61,412 nucleotides of DNA from Pimelobacter sp. Lineage in GTDB: Bacteria; Actinomycetota; Actinomycetes; Propionibacteriales; Nocardioidaceae. Position 1 is the first letter of the stretch. The number at the start of each line of letters is the position of its first letter. The notes below the pieces were generated by a model. That model searched no databases. It saw nothing but the letters and a program-made list of their open reading frames with translations, and had not been told where the DNA came from. The stretch lies in NCBI GenBank assembly GCA_002698575.1, contig NZZG01000154.1:25257-86668 (forward strand), read 5' to 3'. The translations under genes and the position numbers were made by a program. Below, in pieces: positions 49,001 through 57,381 of this stretch.

Positions 49001-51215
49001 CGACGTCGGCGTACTCGACGAGGGTGTCGGGAAGCGCTTCGTGCTCGTAGACCACGACGCCGCGGCGCGCCTCCAGGCACCGCAGGAGCGTTCCCCAATC
49101 GCGGCGTGCTTGTGCCTCGTGGGCGACGATGGTCAGGACCTGCTTGATGGCATCCGGGGGCTGTAGCGCCGCGATGGCGTTGGTTACAAAGTCCGGCGTG
49201 ATGAGCCCCTGAAGGGTCTCATAGTCACCGAGTTCAGCAAGGAGTTGCGGCAGGTGCCGGAACGCCCGAGTGTCAGTGTGGAATCCCCGTGCGGTGAGCC
49301 AGTCCGCGGCGTCGCGCCGAACCCGATCCGACCAGCCGGCCTGCTTCGTGCGGTGGATGAACCGGCTGAAGCTCTCGTGATGGACTTTCAGCCCACCCAG
49401 CCCCGGGTTCGAGTTTAGGATGGGCGCGAGCCTCGCGAGCGCGTCATCGAGCCACGGCTCGACCAGCGGAGCAATCTCGCCCAACTCCCGCTTTGACAGC
49501 GCGAAGTCGCACAGAGCCAGAGCGCCGATTGCCTGCTCCTGCTCACCGGTCAGCGTCGCGAGCAGGTGCGCGTAGTACTCGTCGAGGTCGGTCGCGTTCT
49601 CAGGCACCTCACGGAGACGTTCGATGAGGTGTGCGACCGTCGTGGGACACCCGGCGGGGTCCAGCGGAGACGTCCCTGTCGCGTGTCGGCACAGGTACGT
49701 CGCATACAGCGCGTTCCCGTTCGAGCGGGCATGCAGGAGGTCGACGATGGTTCGTTCCTCATCGTCGGTGACCCGTTGCCTCGTCTGCGGGTCGGTGAGC
49801 ACACCGTGATGATCGGCCAGAGTGCCCAGCTCTGCGTGAGACATCAACGGCATCTGGACCTCGGCGCCAGACGTCGGGTGAGCGTTGTCGAGGTGCTGCC
49901 CGGGCTGGCTGGCGATGAGGACGGACACGCCAGCAGGTAGGGCGACGGCGCCGAGTTGGTCGACCAGCGCGCGTGCAGGGTCCGGCCGCTGAGGCCCTCC
50001 GACCTGTCGGCCGAGAACTCGGTCGATGTGGTCGAGCCCGTCGACGATGATGACAAGATGCTGATCCGGGTTCGCACCCCTACATGCGCGGATGGCTTCC
50101 TCTAGCGCCTCGGGCGTAGCAGCGAACCGCGGCCGCAAGTGCGCGACCGACTCGGGCGCAATCGCCTCCAGCTGATGCAAAAGGCTCCCGATGACCACCT
50201 CGGCCAGAACCCGCTCGTTCCGATCACTGTCGGCATCGCCGAGCCAGCAGTGATGCCGCAGCACCAGGACACCAGACTCGACGTAGGACTCGGCGAGCTG
50301 CTCGCATAGCCACGTCTTTCCCGCGCCCGGCTCGCCGGTGAGCACAACCCGGCCACCGTCCGCCAGGCTTTCGTCGATGGCCGCACGCACCACATCCGCG
50401 GCGTCGACACGGTCGACCGCGAACGCTGCCTCAACTGGATGGCCGTCTCGCACGGCACCGAAGTCCGTGGTCAGCCGAACCTCGGGAGCGAGACTCGTGC
50501 GGGTCACGGTCCCTTCGATGGCGCGGGCACCGGTCGCGGCATGAAGCAACGCCAGCCCGACGTCTTCGGCAGACCGGTTCAGGTTCGGCGGCCGGCCTGC
50601 TCCCAGCTCCTCGACGGCCCGCCGCATAAGGGCACGCTCGGCGGGGCCGGGAGAGTCGAAGGTCAGCGTTGCTTCCGGTGCGTCGGTGTCGATGACCAGC
50701 CGCGCGCACGCGGTGTGGAGCTCGTCGTCGGTGAAACCCTTCAGGACGTTCTTCCACGGGTCGGTGGCCCGAAGCTTCTGCGGGTTGAACCTGTACCGGC
50801 GCGTGGCGACCCCGGGCAGTGGGTCGCCGGGGTCATCGCCCGCATCGACTGGTTCGAGTACTTGGCTCAATTCGCTGTCCGGACCCTTGTCGCGCACGAC
50901 GACCCGGTAATCGGCGTCCGAGTTCGATGCGAGGTCATCGAGCAGCGATCGCAGCAGGAGGTCCAGACGCAGGCTTCGGCCGTCGCCGGAGAATGCGGCC
51001 CGTGAAAGTTGCCGGTCGACGGTGGTGTGTTTGATTTGCAGACGCCTGCGTCGCCCGATCGCGTACTCGATGGTGAGGTCGTCGAATCGGTCGTCCGCAT
51101 CTACTTTCAAGTCGACCTTGATGCGCGTCGCCGTGCCCAGCATCAGGTCCACGAAGGCGATGCCGCACATCGTGTCCTGGTAGGCGTACCCGTGGTGGGT
51201 GGGGCGAAGATTCAT
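46014..51215 (-). CDS. Avs-like STAND NTPase with Cap4/DUF4297-type nuclease N-terminus
   Basis: 1,733 aa. N-terminus (1-about 110) fits the Cap4/DUF4297 nuclease fold: HGYAYQD (8-14), acidic DDRFDDLTIE (41-50) and LQIKHT (59-64), a PD-(D/E)xK-type D/E/QxK set. STAND NTPase: Walker A GEPGAGKT (294-301), Walker B LVIIVDGLDHID (387-398), then a winged helix region ending near FSRFIH. The C-terminal 1,000 or so residues are helical repeats typical of a sensor. This order is that of antiphage Avs/AVAST proteins, which sense phage proteins and activate an effector nuclease. ATG 51215. Confidence 0.85.
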   Translation of the reverse strand: MNLRPTHHGYAYQDTMCGIAFVDLMLGTATRIKVDLKVDADDRFDDLTIEYAIGRRRRLQIKHTTVDRQLSRAAFSGDGRSLRLDLLLRSLLDDLASNSDADYRVVVRDKGPDSELSQVLEPVDAGDDPGDPLPGVATRRYRFNPQKLRATDPWKNVLKGFTDDELHTACARLVIDTDAPEATLTFDSPGPAERALMRRAVEELGAGRPPNLNRSAEDVGLALLHAATGARAIEGTVTRTSLAPEVRLTTDFGAVRDGHPVEAAFAVDRVDAADVVRAAIDESLADGGRVVLTGEPGAGKTWLCEQLAESYVESGVLVLRHHCWLGDADSDRNERVLAEVVIGSLLHQLEAIAPESVAHLRPRFAATPEALEEAIRACRGANPDQHLVIIVDGLDHIDRVLGRQVGGPQRPDPARALVDQLGAVALPAGVSVLIASQPGQHLDNAHPTSGAEVQMPLMSHAELGTLADHHGVLTDPQTRQRVTDDEERTIVDLLHARSNGNALYATYLCRHATGTSPLDPAGCPTTVAHLIERLREVPENATDLDEYYAHLLATLTGEQEQAIGALALCDFALSKRELGEIAPLVEPWLDDALARLAPILNSNPGLGGLKVHHESFSRFIHRTKQAGWSDRVRRDAADWLTARGFHTDTRAFRHLPQLLAELGDYETLQGLITPDFVTNAIAALQPPDAIKQVLTIVAHEAQARRDWGTLLRCLEARRGVVVYEHEALPDTLVEYADVVVGILGAEVVAERLVYDGRATFTARWGLRLCEAVDRAGAAAPWEVYLDAFDRQAETDNTSYDVETDARTRLAIELGDLRLAGEAAAIDIDELAEHLDQHQGQPSLRDLVAVLAVEVPLEDLLGVARKMTDPARTAAVLISLANVAKDNGDKALGTDLAREAHGHAPGRDLGAYLDHGMEPDDLLRGLGIADLDAKLREVTEKLLESNSADRPGLIGGWLNLLRLAHAIDRTAPVGLNSELGGEGFYRAWLRFAVATVGLEEDVASGAVEPEAASTTVRVALEQLATNSSHFAGNPRAVDLYSIHAKIHDVIERSLRVVMPGDLDSVMDHLTAIGDRTTSSLAGMAEGGPLATNDLLGILARVADRVGIEPIHRVLPAVREERDDTETMYSVTADFEVATARLCLEAGALEEAEESWRLAAALFGAYGGHKDITITEFIESVTDLAAIDLVAARAALARLQDPAYLVRQHTNGRETSHIPGAWWELAADIDPIAAATGAAHLLTSEFGFDDPRAYQAQVRLLINNLTNADPVVLAALRLTVTDMWRQPEPDTTLLERLRPELGRNAPADAALTVVANNVAASYDNQPLMRASDRPGTTAPAELIEAVRALGGPSFAVRAKRPEDERGSRETSNRFREPRDVKAFIEEGQRPILEAGAPGAAVAARDYNRQGYGTNAASRRWHSDALVNAVGWRVLEATSTCGAAAGRSVLDSAAREMTYSTHQEAFATLAEGLEDRCGGTIEGLEEVTSYCYALAYTRISARGGWLSFAGRERVELWNRAHSLNPDVAEQTLAAAIATSISNQTYATYGVAQGVVAAFAASPATESAGTAVEVWNDAFDVLEQRIPGAAARTHPPYVPGPVPDDPNELDQALATLALANIGRPKREDIRLSLLAAALLLTCRPALGQGAVVPLLSANLDAGRLTWLLETVRDHLPHGELTDEFADALTHLAGGSDMLSVRVSAGEILDKHGRAVPNPPATPADRTLRDALNEAWGE

Positions 51216-51518
51216 GACGGGTTACGGTATGCGGCCTTGAACGCAATCAGGGCTGAACGACACCGCAGGACTCTTCTCAAGCATGTCGACAGCCAGATCC
51301 CTCGAACGTCTTCGGGGCAACGACGCATGACATGAGCCAGCATGCACACCCGGTTTCTGCGCAGGCAGACGGTGCGAGCGCAGCCAAGGCAGAAGCCTCT
51401 CGCCGATAATGGCTAGGTATGTCAACCCGCCCCGGCGCGGCTCTGACGCGACCTTCGAGCTGCCGTCTGGGTGATGCGCGGGCTGTCGGCGTGACTTCGG
51501 GCTTCGTCGTCAGGTCCG
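51216..51518. other. Intergenic stretch upstream of the Avs-like operon
   Basis: No gene supported. On the minus strand CATACCGT just before the NTPase ATG may be a -10 region, leaving a short or leaderless mRNA. The part nearer 51420-51518 is GC-rich with no clear signal. Confidence 0.4.
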
Positions 51519-51803
51519 TCAGACCTCGAACCAGTAAGCGGTCTCGATGTCCATGAAGTCGTTGATGAGCTCGATCGAGAGGACCGAGTAGTCCACCGGC
51601 TCGCCGAGCTCGTCGCAGGGCTGGTCGGTGAGGTCGACGCGGTCGGTGATGAGGTCGGCGCGGGCGGGTGTGGGCCCGACGGGCTCGCTGAACAGGTGGA
51701 GGCCATCCGGCGCGATGACGGCGCGCAGGCCCATCTCCTTCAGCGCAGCGGCGTCCCGGCGGCCGGCGTCGTCGCCGGGGGTGATGATGTCGAAGATGTC
51801 CAT
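51519..51803 (-). CDS. Small acidic protein of unknown function
   Basis: 94 aa, strongly acidic, two-layer-looking alpha/beta sequence (MDIFDIITPGDDAGRRDAAALKEMG ... YSVLSIELINDFMDIETAYWFEV). ATG 51803 has AAAGGA 7 bp upstream. It is divergent from the 117-aa gene. Acidity and size would suit a DNA-mimic or an antitoxin-like protein, but this is speculation. Confidence 0.65.
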   Translation of the reverse strand: MDIFDIITPGDDAGRRDAAALKEMGLRAVIAPDGLHLFSEPVGPTPARADLITDRVDLTDQPCDELGEPVDYSVLSIELINDFMDIETAYWFEV

Positions 51804-52066
51804 GGTGCAGTCCTTTGGTGAGAGGTTCGCTCCGGCTGCTGCCGAGGCGAGTCGAACGGTTCGGCCATCTGCCCGGCACGCAATGGCTGCACGCCCACCG
51901 TTCTGCTGGGTTCCACAGACCCCTACGTCGACCTCTGAGAGTCGCGGCGTCGACGCTCTTGCCTCGATCGCGTGCGCCGGCACGGTGCCGTCCGAGCGCT
52001 TCGGCGCTCCGCGCCGCGGTCCGGCATTCCGGGCCGGACCGGGCGCCAATCGCCCCAGGAGGGCGG

Positions 52067-52420
52067 ATGTCCACAAAGAAGCACAGCCGAGCGGGCCGAG
52101 GCGTCGCTGACCTCCCGCAGGTCAAGCGCCGCCGACGCCTGGAGAACCTCCTGTACACCCGCACGCGGGTGGCACACCTGGCCGCCGAGTACCGATCCCA
52201 CGGGCTCGACGAGCACGTCGAGCTCTACCTCCTGCAGCTGGAGGTCGAGCAGGTCCTCGCCGACGAGTTCCCCGACGCCTTCGAGGCACACGTCGGGAAC
52301 TGGGCCGAGGAGGAAGCGGCGGCTGAGCACCACCCGCAGGTGACCACGGAGACGTGCAGCCTGTGCCGTGCCATCGCCGTGCACAACGGCGGCGGCTCAG
52401 GAGCACCGCTCGCGGCCTGA
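52067..52420 (+). CDS. Small protein with CxxC motif
   Basis: 117 aa. Basic, helical N-terminal half (VKRRRRLENLLYTRTRVAHLAAEYR) then an acidic helix and CSLCRAI near the end. ATG 52067 has AGGAGGG upstream. It ends just before a perfect hairpin. Family not recognised. Confidence 0.65.
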   Translation: MSTKKHSRAGRGVADLPQVKRRRRLENLLYTRTRVAHLAAEYRSHGLDEHVELYLLQLEVEQVLADEFPDAFEAHVGNWAEEEAAAEHHPQVTTETCSLCRAIAVHNGGGSGAPLAA

Positions 52421-52435
52421 GGCCGGACATCACCA

Positions 52436-52465
52436 GGTGGGGCGGACCGAAAGGTCCGCCCCACC
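52436..52465. terminator. Perfect hairpin with GAAA tetraloop
   Basis: A 13-bp perfect stem (GGTGGGGCGGACC paired with GGTCCGCCCCACC) with a GAAA loop lies 16 bp after the 117-aa gene. A strong terminator for that gene, and the left edge candidate of the three-gene cassette. Confidence 0.75.
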
Positions 52466-52486
52466 GCCTTGTACTCCGGCGGCGCT

Positions 52487-53332
52487 GTGGTTGCGGCATC
52501 CCGTGCGCCGGGGACAGTCCCGGCCCATGACACCTCCCGATGCCCCCCAGACCCCCTCGCCCCACAGGTCTCGATCGACGAGCCTGACGAGCTTCACCGC
52601 TTCCTCTTCGCCTACCGCCCCACGGCCCTCACTGAGGCGCAGTGGAGTCCCATAGCGTCGGACGCGGTCGAGCTGGTGACACGCGCCGGCGCTCTGACGC
52701 GCTTGCGGGTCGAGAAGGACATCCAGCTGCTCGGTGCCGTGGCCGCGCACCTGGCTGAGCGCGGGCGCTCCATCACGCTGGACGAGGTACTCAGTGACAC
52801 CACCCTGCTCTCGTTCGACACGTCGCTGCAGGTCAGTCACAAGACCCGAGAGAACAAGCGAGGCATCGCGCGCCGCTTGCAGGCCGCGCACCGGGGCTTG
52901 CCATGGCGAGCTGAGAAGCGGAGCCCCGGGGTCCGGGCCGCGCAGTTGGTTCCGCACTCAGAAGTCTCCACCTTGCACCGAATCCTGCGCGACGCGGACG
53001 AGGCCGGCTCAGACTCAGACGCGGTCGCCTTCAGACTCGCGGTCGATGCCGCACGCACAGCGCGACGGGACTCGGCCACACCGTCCGCTGTCGCGGACGG
53101 CGACTGGGTGCGGGCACGACGATTCGCTGCCAGACACGGGTGGAACCTGACCCACCGGCTCCTCAAGGCCTGCGTCACCCACGAGACCCTCGACCTCGAC
53201 CAGCCGGTCGCCGTACTCGTCCGCGACTACGGGCTCTCTCGTCGCGACCTGGACCTTGCACTGACGTCCGTCCACGCGATGCCCGCTCTCCCCGACAGTC
53301 GCCGCCACGACCTGCTGCGTGGCACCGCCTGA
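52487..53332 (+). CDS. Unknown protein, first gene of the recombinase-like/transposase cassette
   Basis: About 281 aa. The helical region RLRVEKDIQLLGAVAAHLAERGRSITLDEVLSDTTLLSFDTSL followed by a TRENKRGIARRL helix resembles the core-binding (SAM-like) domain of tyrosine recombinases, but no catalytic domain follows. The start is uncertain: GTG 52487 is the best in-frame option and a TTG at 52469 is also open. The next gene begins 68 bp downstream. Confidence 0.6.
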   Translation: MVAASRAPGTVPAHDTSRCPPDPLAPQVSIDEPDELHRFLFAYRPTALTEAQWSPIASDAVELVTRAGALTRLRVEKDIQLLGAVAAHLAERGRSITLDEVLSDTTLLSFDTSLQVSHKTRENKRGIARRLQAAHRGLPWRAEKRSPGVRAAQLVPHSEVSTLHRILRDADEAGSDSDAVAFRLAVDAARTARRDSATPSAVADGDWVRARRFAARHGWNLTHRLLKACVTHETLDLDQPVAVLVRDYGLSRRDLDLALTSVHAMPALPDSRRHDLLRGTA

Positions 53333-53400
53333 GCCTCCGAGTCCCACCCGCCAAACACACCTGCGATCTCGGGTGTGCAGCGATTGCACGGGGTCCTCCC

Positions 53401-54468
53401 GTGAGCACCGTGCGCGTCCAGATCACCCGCCAGGGACGGGTGACTGGACGAGAGGACAGGCGCCCAAGCAAGGCCGCAGTCGCCCGATTGCGTGCCGAGG
53501 TCGAGGCCCGACCGAAGAACACCGAGCTGCCCGCAGAGGTCGCCGCCGTCATCGAGGGCTACACGCCCGCTCGGGTCAGCGACACGACGATGGAAACCGT
53601 CCGCCCGTTCATCCTCGAGGCGATCACCGCCTCGCCGCTGCGCGGCAAGGAGAGCGTCCGCAAGCACTGCAACCACCTCACACAGCTCGCCTGCTTCGCC
53701 CTCAAGCACGGGGTACCGCTCGAGATCTCCGCCGTACTCACCACGGCGTTCATCGACGAGTACGTCCGCGTGGAGATGGCCCGGGTGTCGCGACACAACC
53801 GTTCGGAGCGGCGCCTGCGCCTGCTCTCCCTGGCTCGGACGGCCAACCCCGGTCCGGACGTCCCGCCGCGGCTCACCCCGATCGGGCACAGCTCGGTCAA
53901 GCCCTGCTACTCCCCCGCCGAGCTCGCCGTGATCAGGCGGGCAGCTCGGGTCCAGCCCACCGAAGCTCGTCAGCGCGACCTGGCCATCGTCGTCGCTCTC
54001 AGCAGTGGCGCGGGCCTCGACAGCGTCGACATGCGCGACCTGCTCACCGACCACATCGAGGACCTCGGCGAGGCCGGCATCCGTATCCACGTGCAGGGCC
54101 CCCGCCCCCGCATCGTGGTGCTCCGCCGCAGCTTCGAGTCCATGCTGCGCGACGCCGTCACCGACATGCCCGCCGGCCAGTTGCTCCTCGGCCGCAAGCA
54201 AGACCGTCGCAACACCGCCGCCCGTGCCACCGAGCGCGCAGCCCTGCACAACGTCCCCCGCATCGAGCCCGCGCGTCTGCGCGCGACCTGGCTCTCGGAC
54301 CTGATGACCGACCCCATCCCCCTCGCGGTGATCTTGCAGGCCGCAGGCCTCAGGTCCGCACGGACACTCGCCGAGCTGCAGCCCCACCTCGGCCCGTGGC
54401 TGGCGTACAAGGGCCTGACCGACCACACCGACATCTCGAACCTGGCGCTGCGGGGTGAGGGGGCATGA
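53401..54468 (+). CDS. Tyrosine-recombinase-like protein lacking visible catalytic residues
   Basis: 355 aa. Core-binding-like helices (about 45-150) precede a domain following the recombinase pattern: YSPAELAVIRRA, LSSGAGLDSVDMRDL (203-214, where recombinases have GLR with catalytic Arg), IHVQGPRPRIVVL, then ARLRATWLSD (291-300) and ILQAAGLRSARTLAELQPHL in the place of HxLRHT and LGH/Y. One Arg remains, but the first Arg, LGH His and Tyr nucleophile are not seen. GTG 53401. ATGA overlap with the transposase gene. Confidence 0.7.
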   Translation: MSTVRVQITRQGRVTGREDRRPSKAAVARLRAEVEARPKNTELPAEVAAVIEGYTPARVSDTTMETVRPFILEAITASPLRGKESVRKHCNHLTQLACFALKHGVPLEISAVLTTAFIDEYVRVEMARVSRHNRSERRLRLLSLARTANPGPDVPPRLTPIGHSSVKPCYSPAELAVIRRAARVQPTEARQRDLAIVVALSSGAGLDSVDMRDLLTDHIEDLGEAGIRIHVQGPRPRIVVLRRSFESMLRDAVTDMPAGQLLLGRKQDRRNTAARATERAALHNVPRIEPARLRATWLSDLMTDPIPLAVILQAAGLRSARTLAELQPHLGPWLAYKGLTDHTDISNLALRGEGA

Positions 54469-56304
54469 GCACCGTGCGGATCACCCGCCCGATGGTCGAG
54501 CGCACGCTGTGGATCGCGGACCAGAGCGGAATCCTCGACATCCTCGCCCCGCCGACCCCGGCGGGACAGCGCGGGCGCAAGGGTTGGATCAGGGAGAACA
54601 CCCGTCTCTGGGTCATCGGCGTCATCTTGTGCACCCGACTCGGGCACGAGACCACGATCAAGGGCGTCCACAACGCCCTCACCCAGTCCCTGCCTCGAGA
54701 CCTTCAATGGGAGCTCGGGGTGCTACGCCCTCTCACCACCAACGCCGCCAGCAAGCGCAGCGCGCACGACCCCGAGTCCGCGCACCTGACGGCGAACGGC
54801 AAGTCACGCAAGGAGATCTGGACCGAAGACGGCTACGAACGTCTGGGGTACGACGACCTCGCCAACGTGGTCACCAAGATCCGCTCGCGTCTCGACTACG
54901 GCCACGGCTCCGCGCCGGACCTCACCCCCGCTGAGCGGATCACCAGGCGCACTCTGGTCGAGGACGCCCTCGACTGCCTGATCACAGCCACCGTCACACC
55001 CCGCGCCTGCAGCACCGTCGCGATCGACGCCACCGGCCAGTGGTCGTGGAACATCGGCCCCAAGAAGGAGCAGCGCGCGGCCCAGAAGCGTCTGGGGGAT
55101 GGCACCAACCACGCAGCCAGCGAGGACGTCGAGACCTCGCTGCAGGTCACCGAGATCCCGGCCGACGACGCCGTCAACGCCCCTCAAACGCCCGGAACCC
55201 TCACGGCCATGCTCCGCCGATGCCTCGACGCCGCCTGGGGCTACAAGACCGGCAAAGCCGGGCAGAAGGAGGTCGGATACGGCTTCCACCAGCACACCGT
55301 CGTACGCCGCCGACCCGAACTCCATCGGCCGACCAGAGCCGCTGCTCGTCGAGGGCCTGGTCGTCGTGCCCGCCAACGAAGATGTCGTCGAGGCCTCGCT
55401 CCGGCTCCTGGACCGCATCCAGACCCGCTCCACGATCACCCGCATCGCCGGGGACCTGCTCTACACCAACCTCAAGGCCGACCGGTGGGCCGTGCCGTTG
55501 GCTCAGCGCGGCATCGAGCAGATCCTCGCCATGCGCGAGGACGGCGGCGGGTGCGTGGACATCAACGGCGCTGTCATGCAGTACGGATGGATGCACTGCC
55601 CCGCCGCTCCCATGGACCAGCGGCCGCTCCCCGCGTCCGTCGCCAGCGATGAGGACGACGACCACTACGACGCGGTCGACGAGTTCAAGGCCAACTGGGC
55701 CTTCGACCGCAAGGAGTCTGGCCTGACCGGGAACCCGTCCTCGAAGTGGATCTGCCCCGCCGCGGCCGGCCGGACGGGCTGCTGGGCCCGAGGTAACGAC
55801 AACGTCGCCGTGGCGCGGGAGGCCGGACTGCCGATCAACACGCCGCCCGAGGACTGGCGGACTCGGGCGTGCTGCACCAACAAGACCATGGACTTCACCC
55901 CTGACCCGACGAATCCGCACCACCAGCGCAAGCTCATGCAGCGCGAGTACGTCGGCACCCGCCGCTGGCGGCGCGCCTTCAACCTGCGCTCCAGCGTCGA
56001 GGGCGCGTTCGGGATCCTGAAGAACCCCAGCCGGCAGCGCATGCGCCGAGGCCAGAACCGGCTACCCGGGCTCGCCATGGCCAACCTCATCAACGGCCTC
56101 AAGGCCGCTGTCTTCAACGAGGAGCAGCTACGCAGCTGGCACGAGGACACCGGCCTCGGCCCGGCCGATCACCCGCTGCTGCAGCTCGACCCGCACGACT
56201 GGGGCTTCACCGACCTGACGAAGGAGCAGGCGAAGGCGATCGACGCTCGCCGCCTGCTTGAGGCTCGAGGCGAGCAAGGCACTTTCGAGCGAGGCGCGGC
56301 CTGA
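54465..56304 (+). pseudogene. DDE-type transposase interrupted by one frameshift
   Basis: About 612 codons in two frames. The first reads from ATG 54465 to near 55310 (STVAIDATGQWSW with first Asp, ending GYGFHQHTVVR). The second reads from there to 56304 (AADPNSIGRPEPL ... ITRIAGDLLYTN with second Asp ... LRSSVEGAFGILKN with Glu). The protein is continuous if one base is skipped near 55300-55310. The C-terminal block RRAFNLRSSVEGAFGILK is typical of DDE transposases. It is either inactivated or expressed by +1 frameshifting. Confidence 0.7.
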
Positions 56305-56372
56305 CCACCCAACCGACCAAGGTTCTCGGGAGGACTTCTACGCGAGCGCACAACACGCGGCAGAAGCGGACG

Positions 56373-56786
56373 CTAGTGCGGTCGGGCTCGCACAAGCCCA
56401 GCGATGTCGGCGGCAGCCGAACTGAGCGCTTCCCCTGCATCCAAGCGAAGTTCGACCTCGACCCGCCACCCCGTAGGCACGGTGCTCTCCCACAGCAACA
56501 CACGCAGGTTCACGTGGCCGTTGTGAGTTGCCTGCAATCGCAGGTCACCCTCGATGGACTCGTAATCGCGGCTCCCGTCCCAGCCCCGCCAGTTGTCGGC
56601 TAGGTCGTTGAAGTAGCAAGCAAGACTGCTGAACCCTCCGTCGTACCCCTCGTAGACCTGACGCGATGCCAGGAGGTTGGGGCCGTCAAGGGTGATCGAC
56701 AGGTACTGCGCTGGGAGCGTCGTTTCGGCATCCGGGTCGGAGAAAACCAACCTCATACGCCCGTCTGTGACAACCACCGGATCCAT
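56373..56786 (-). CDS. DUF6228-like small protein
   Basis: 137 aa beta-rich protein (YLSITLDGPNLLASRQVYEGYDGGFSSLACYFNDLADNWRGWDG then a LRLQATHNGHVNLRVLLWE strand set), recalling proteins annotated DUF6228 in actinobacteria; this is from memory. ATG 56786 is chosen; an ATG at 56810 is possible. Such genes often lie in contact-dependent toxin/immunity or accessory regions. Confidence 0.65.
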   Translation of the reverse strand: MDPVVVTDGRMRLVFSDPDAETTLPAQYLSITLDGPNLLASRQVYEGYDGGFSSLACYFNDLADNWRGWDGSRDYESIEGDLRLQATHNGHVNLRVLLWESTVPTGWRVEVELRLDAGEALSSAAADIAGLVRARPH

Positions 56787-56808
56787 GAGGACAGCATGCC
56801 TGGCGCGC

Positions 56809-56823
56809 ATCCGCTCATCGGCA
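56809..56823. repeat. 15-bp direct repeat, copy 1
   Basis: ATCCGCTCATCGGCA, followed by a GACCG word, just upstream of the DUF6228-like gene. The same word occurs at 57206. Confidence 0.6.
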
Positions 56824-56851
56824 AGACCGGGACGCGGCAGATCAGCGCGCG

Positions 56852-57184
56852 TCAGTCAGGTGGGCGCGCCCTGAACTCTCGCTTGAGAGTCTCACGACGA
56901 GCGGCGTCCTCGGCATGCCGCTGAACCCGGTCGGGCATAGTCCGCCAGTCCACGGCGGCGTCTACGTCGAAGCCCGGGTAGGCCGCGGCCAGTGCGGGGC
57001 GCACCAACTCAAGGGAGGCACCCTGCGTCAGCAGCCACCAGAGGATGTCTTCGTCGTCGGCGTAGCCGCTGTCGTGGTCGACGTACTCGAAAGAGACCCA
57101 GCCGTCATCGCAGAGCCATGACACCCGGACTCGGTCGGGACTGAGCGGCTGTATCTGCAACTCACGCGCGTCGGACAAGGCCAC
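56852..57184 (-). CDS. Small acidic protein of unknown function
   Basis: 110 aa, GTG 57184. Contains VRVSWLCDDGWVSFEYVDHDSGYADDEDILWWLL, an acidic aromatic-rich beta region, and a helical tail. No family recognised. Same strand as the DUF6228-like gene and shares a repeated upstream sequence with it. Confidence 0.55.
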   Translation of the reverse strand: MALSDARELQIQPLSPDRVRVSWLCDDGWVSFEYVDHDSGYADDEDILWWLLTQGASLELVRPALAAAYPGFDVDAAVDWRTMPDRVQRHAEDAARRETLKREFRARPPD

Positions 57185-57205
57185 AATCTTGAGGTTAGTT
57201 GTCGT

Positions 57206-57220
57206 ATCCGCTCATCGGCA
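57206..57220. repeat. 15-bp direct repeat, copy 2
   Basis: Exact second copy of ATCCGCTCATCGGCA, again followed by GACCG, just upstream of the 110-aa gene. Both are read upstream of minus-strand genes, so the pair may be a shared control element or a relic of duplication. Confidence 0.6.
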
Positions 57221-57345
57221 TGACCGTGCACCTGTTGGCGCCTACATCTTCAGGATTCACCGGTTCCATCCATCAAGGTCGCGCTTCGCCAGGGCGCAAA
57301 GGGCTCGATACGCGACCCACGACCAATCCTTTGCCTGCCGATGCG

Positions 57346-57381
57346 CATCGGCCGCCCCGACTGGTGTCGGGACGGCCGATG
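57346..57381. terminator. GC-rich hairpin downstream of tmRNA
   Basis: CATCGGCCGCCCCGAC pairs with GTCGGGACGGCCGATG (15 of 16 pairs) across TGGT. It lies about 88 bp past the tmRNA 3' end on its transcribed strand and is homologous in position to the hairpin at 44002. Confidence 0.65.

Larger units (their letters stand above)
52487..56304 (+). mobile_element. Three-gene transposon-like cassette
   Basis: Unknown protein, recombinase-like pseudoenzyme and DDE transposase in one direction, with 68-bp and 4-bp (ATGA) junctions. The second and third genes start with nearly identical sequence. Terminal inverted repeats were looked for at both ends and none was convincing by eye, so the element borders are uncertain. 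Confidence 0.5.
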
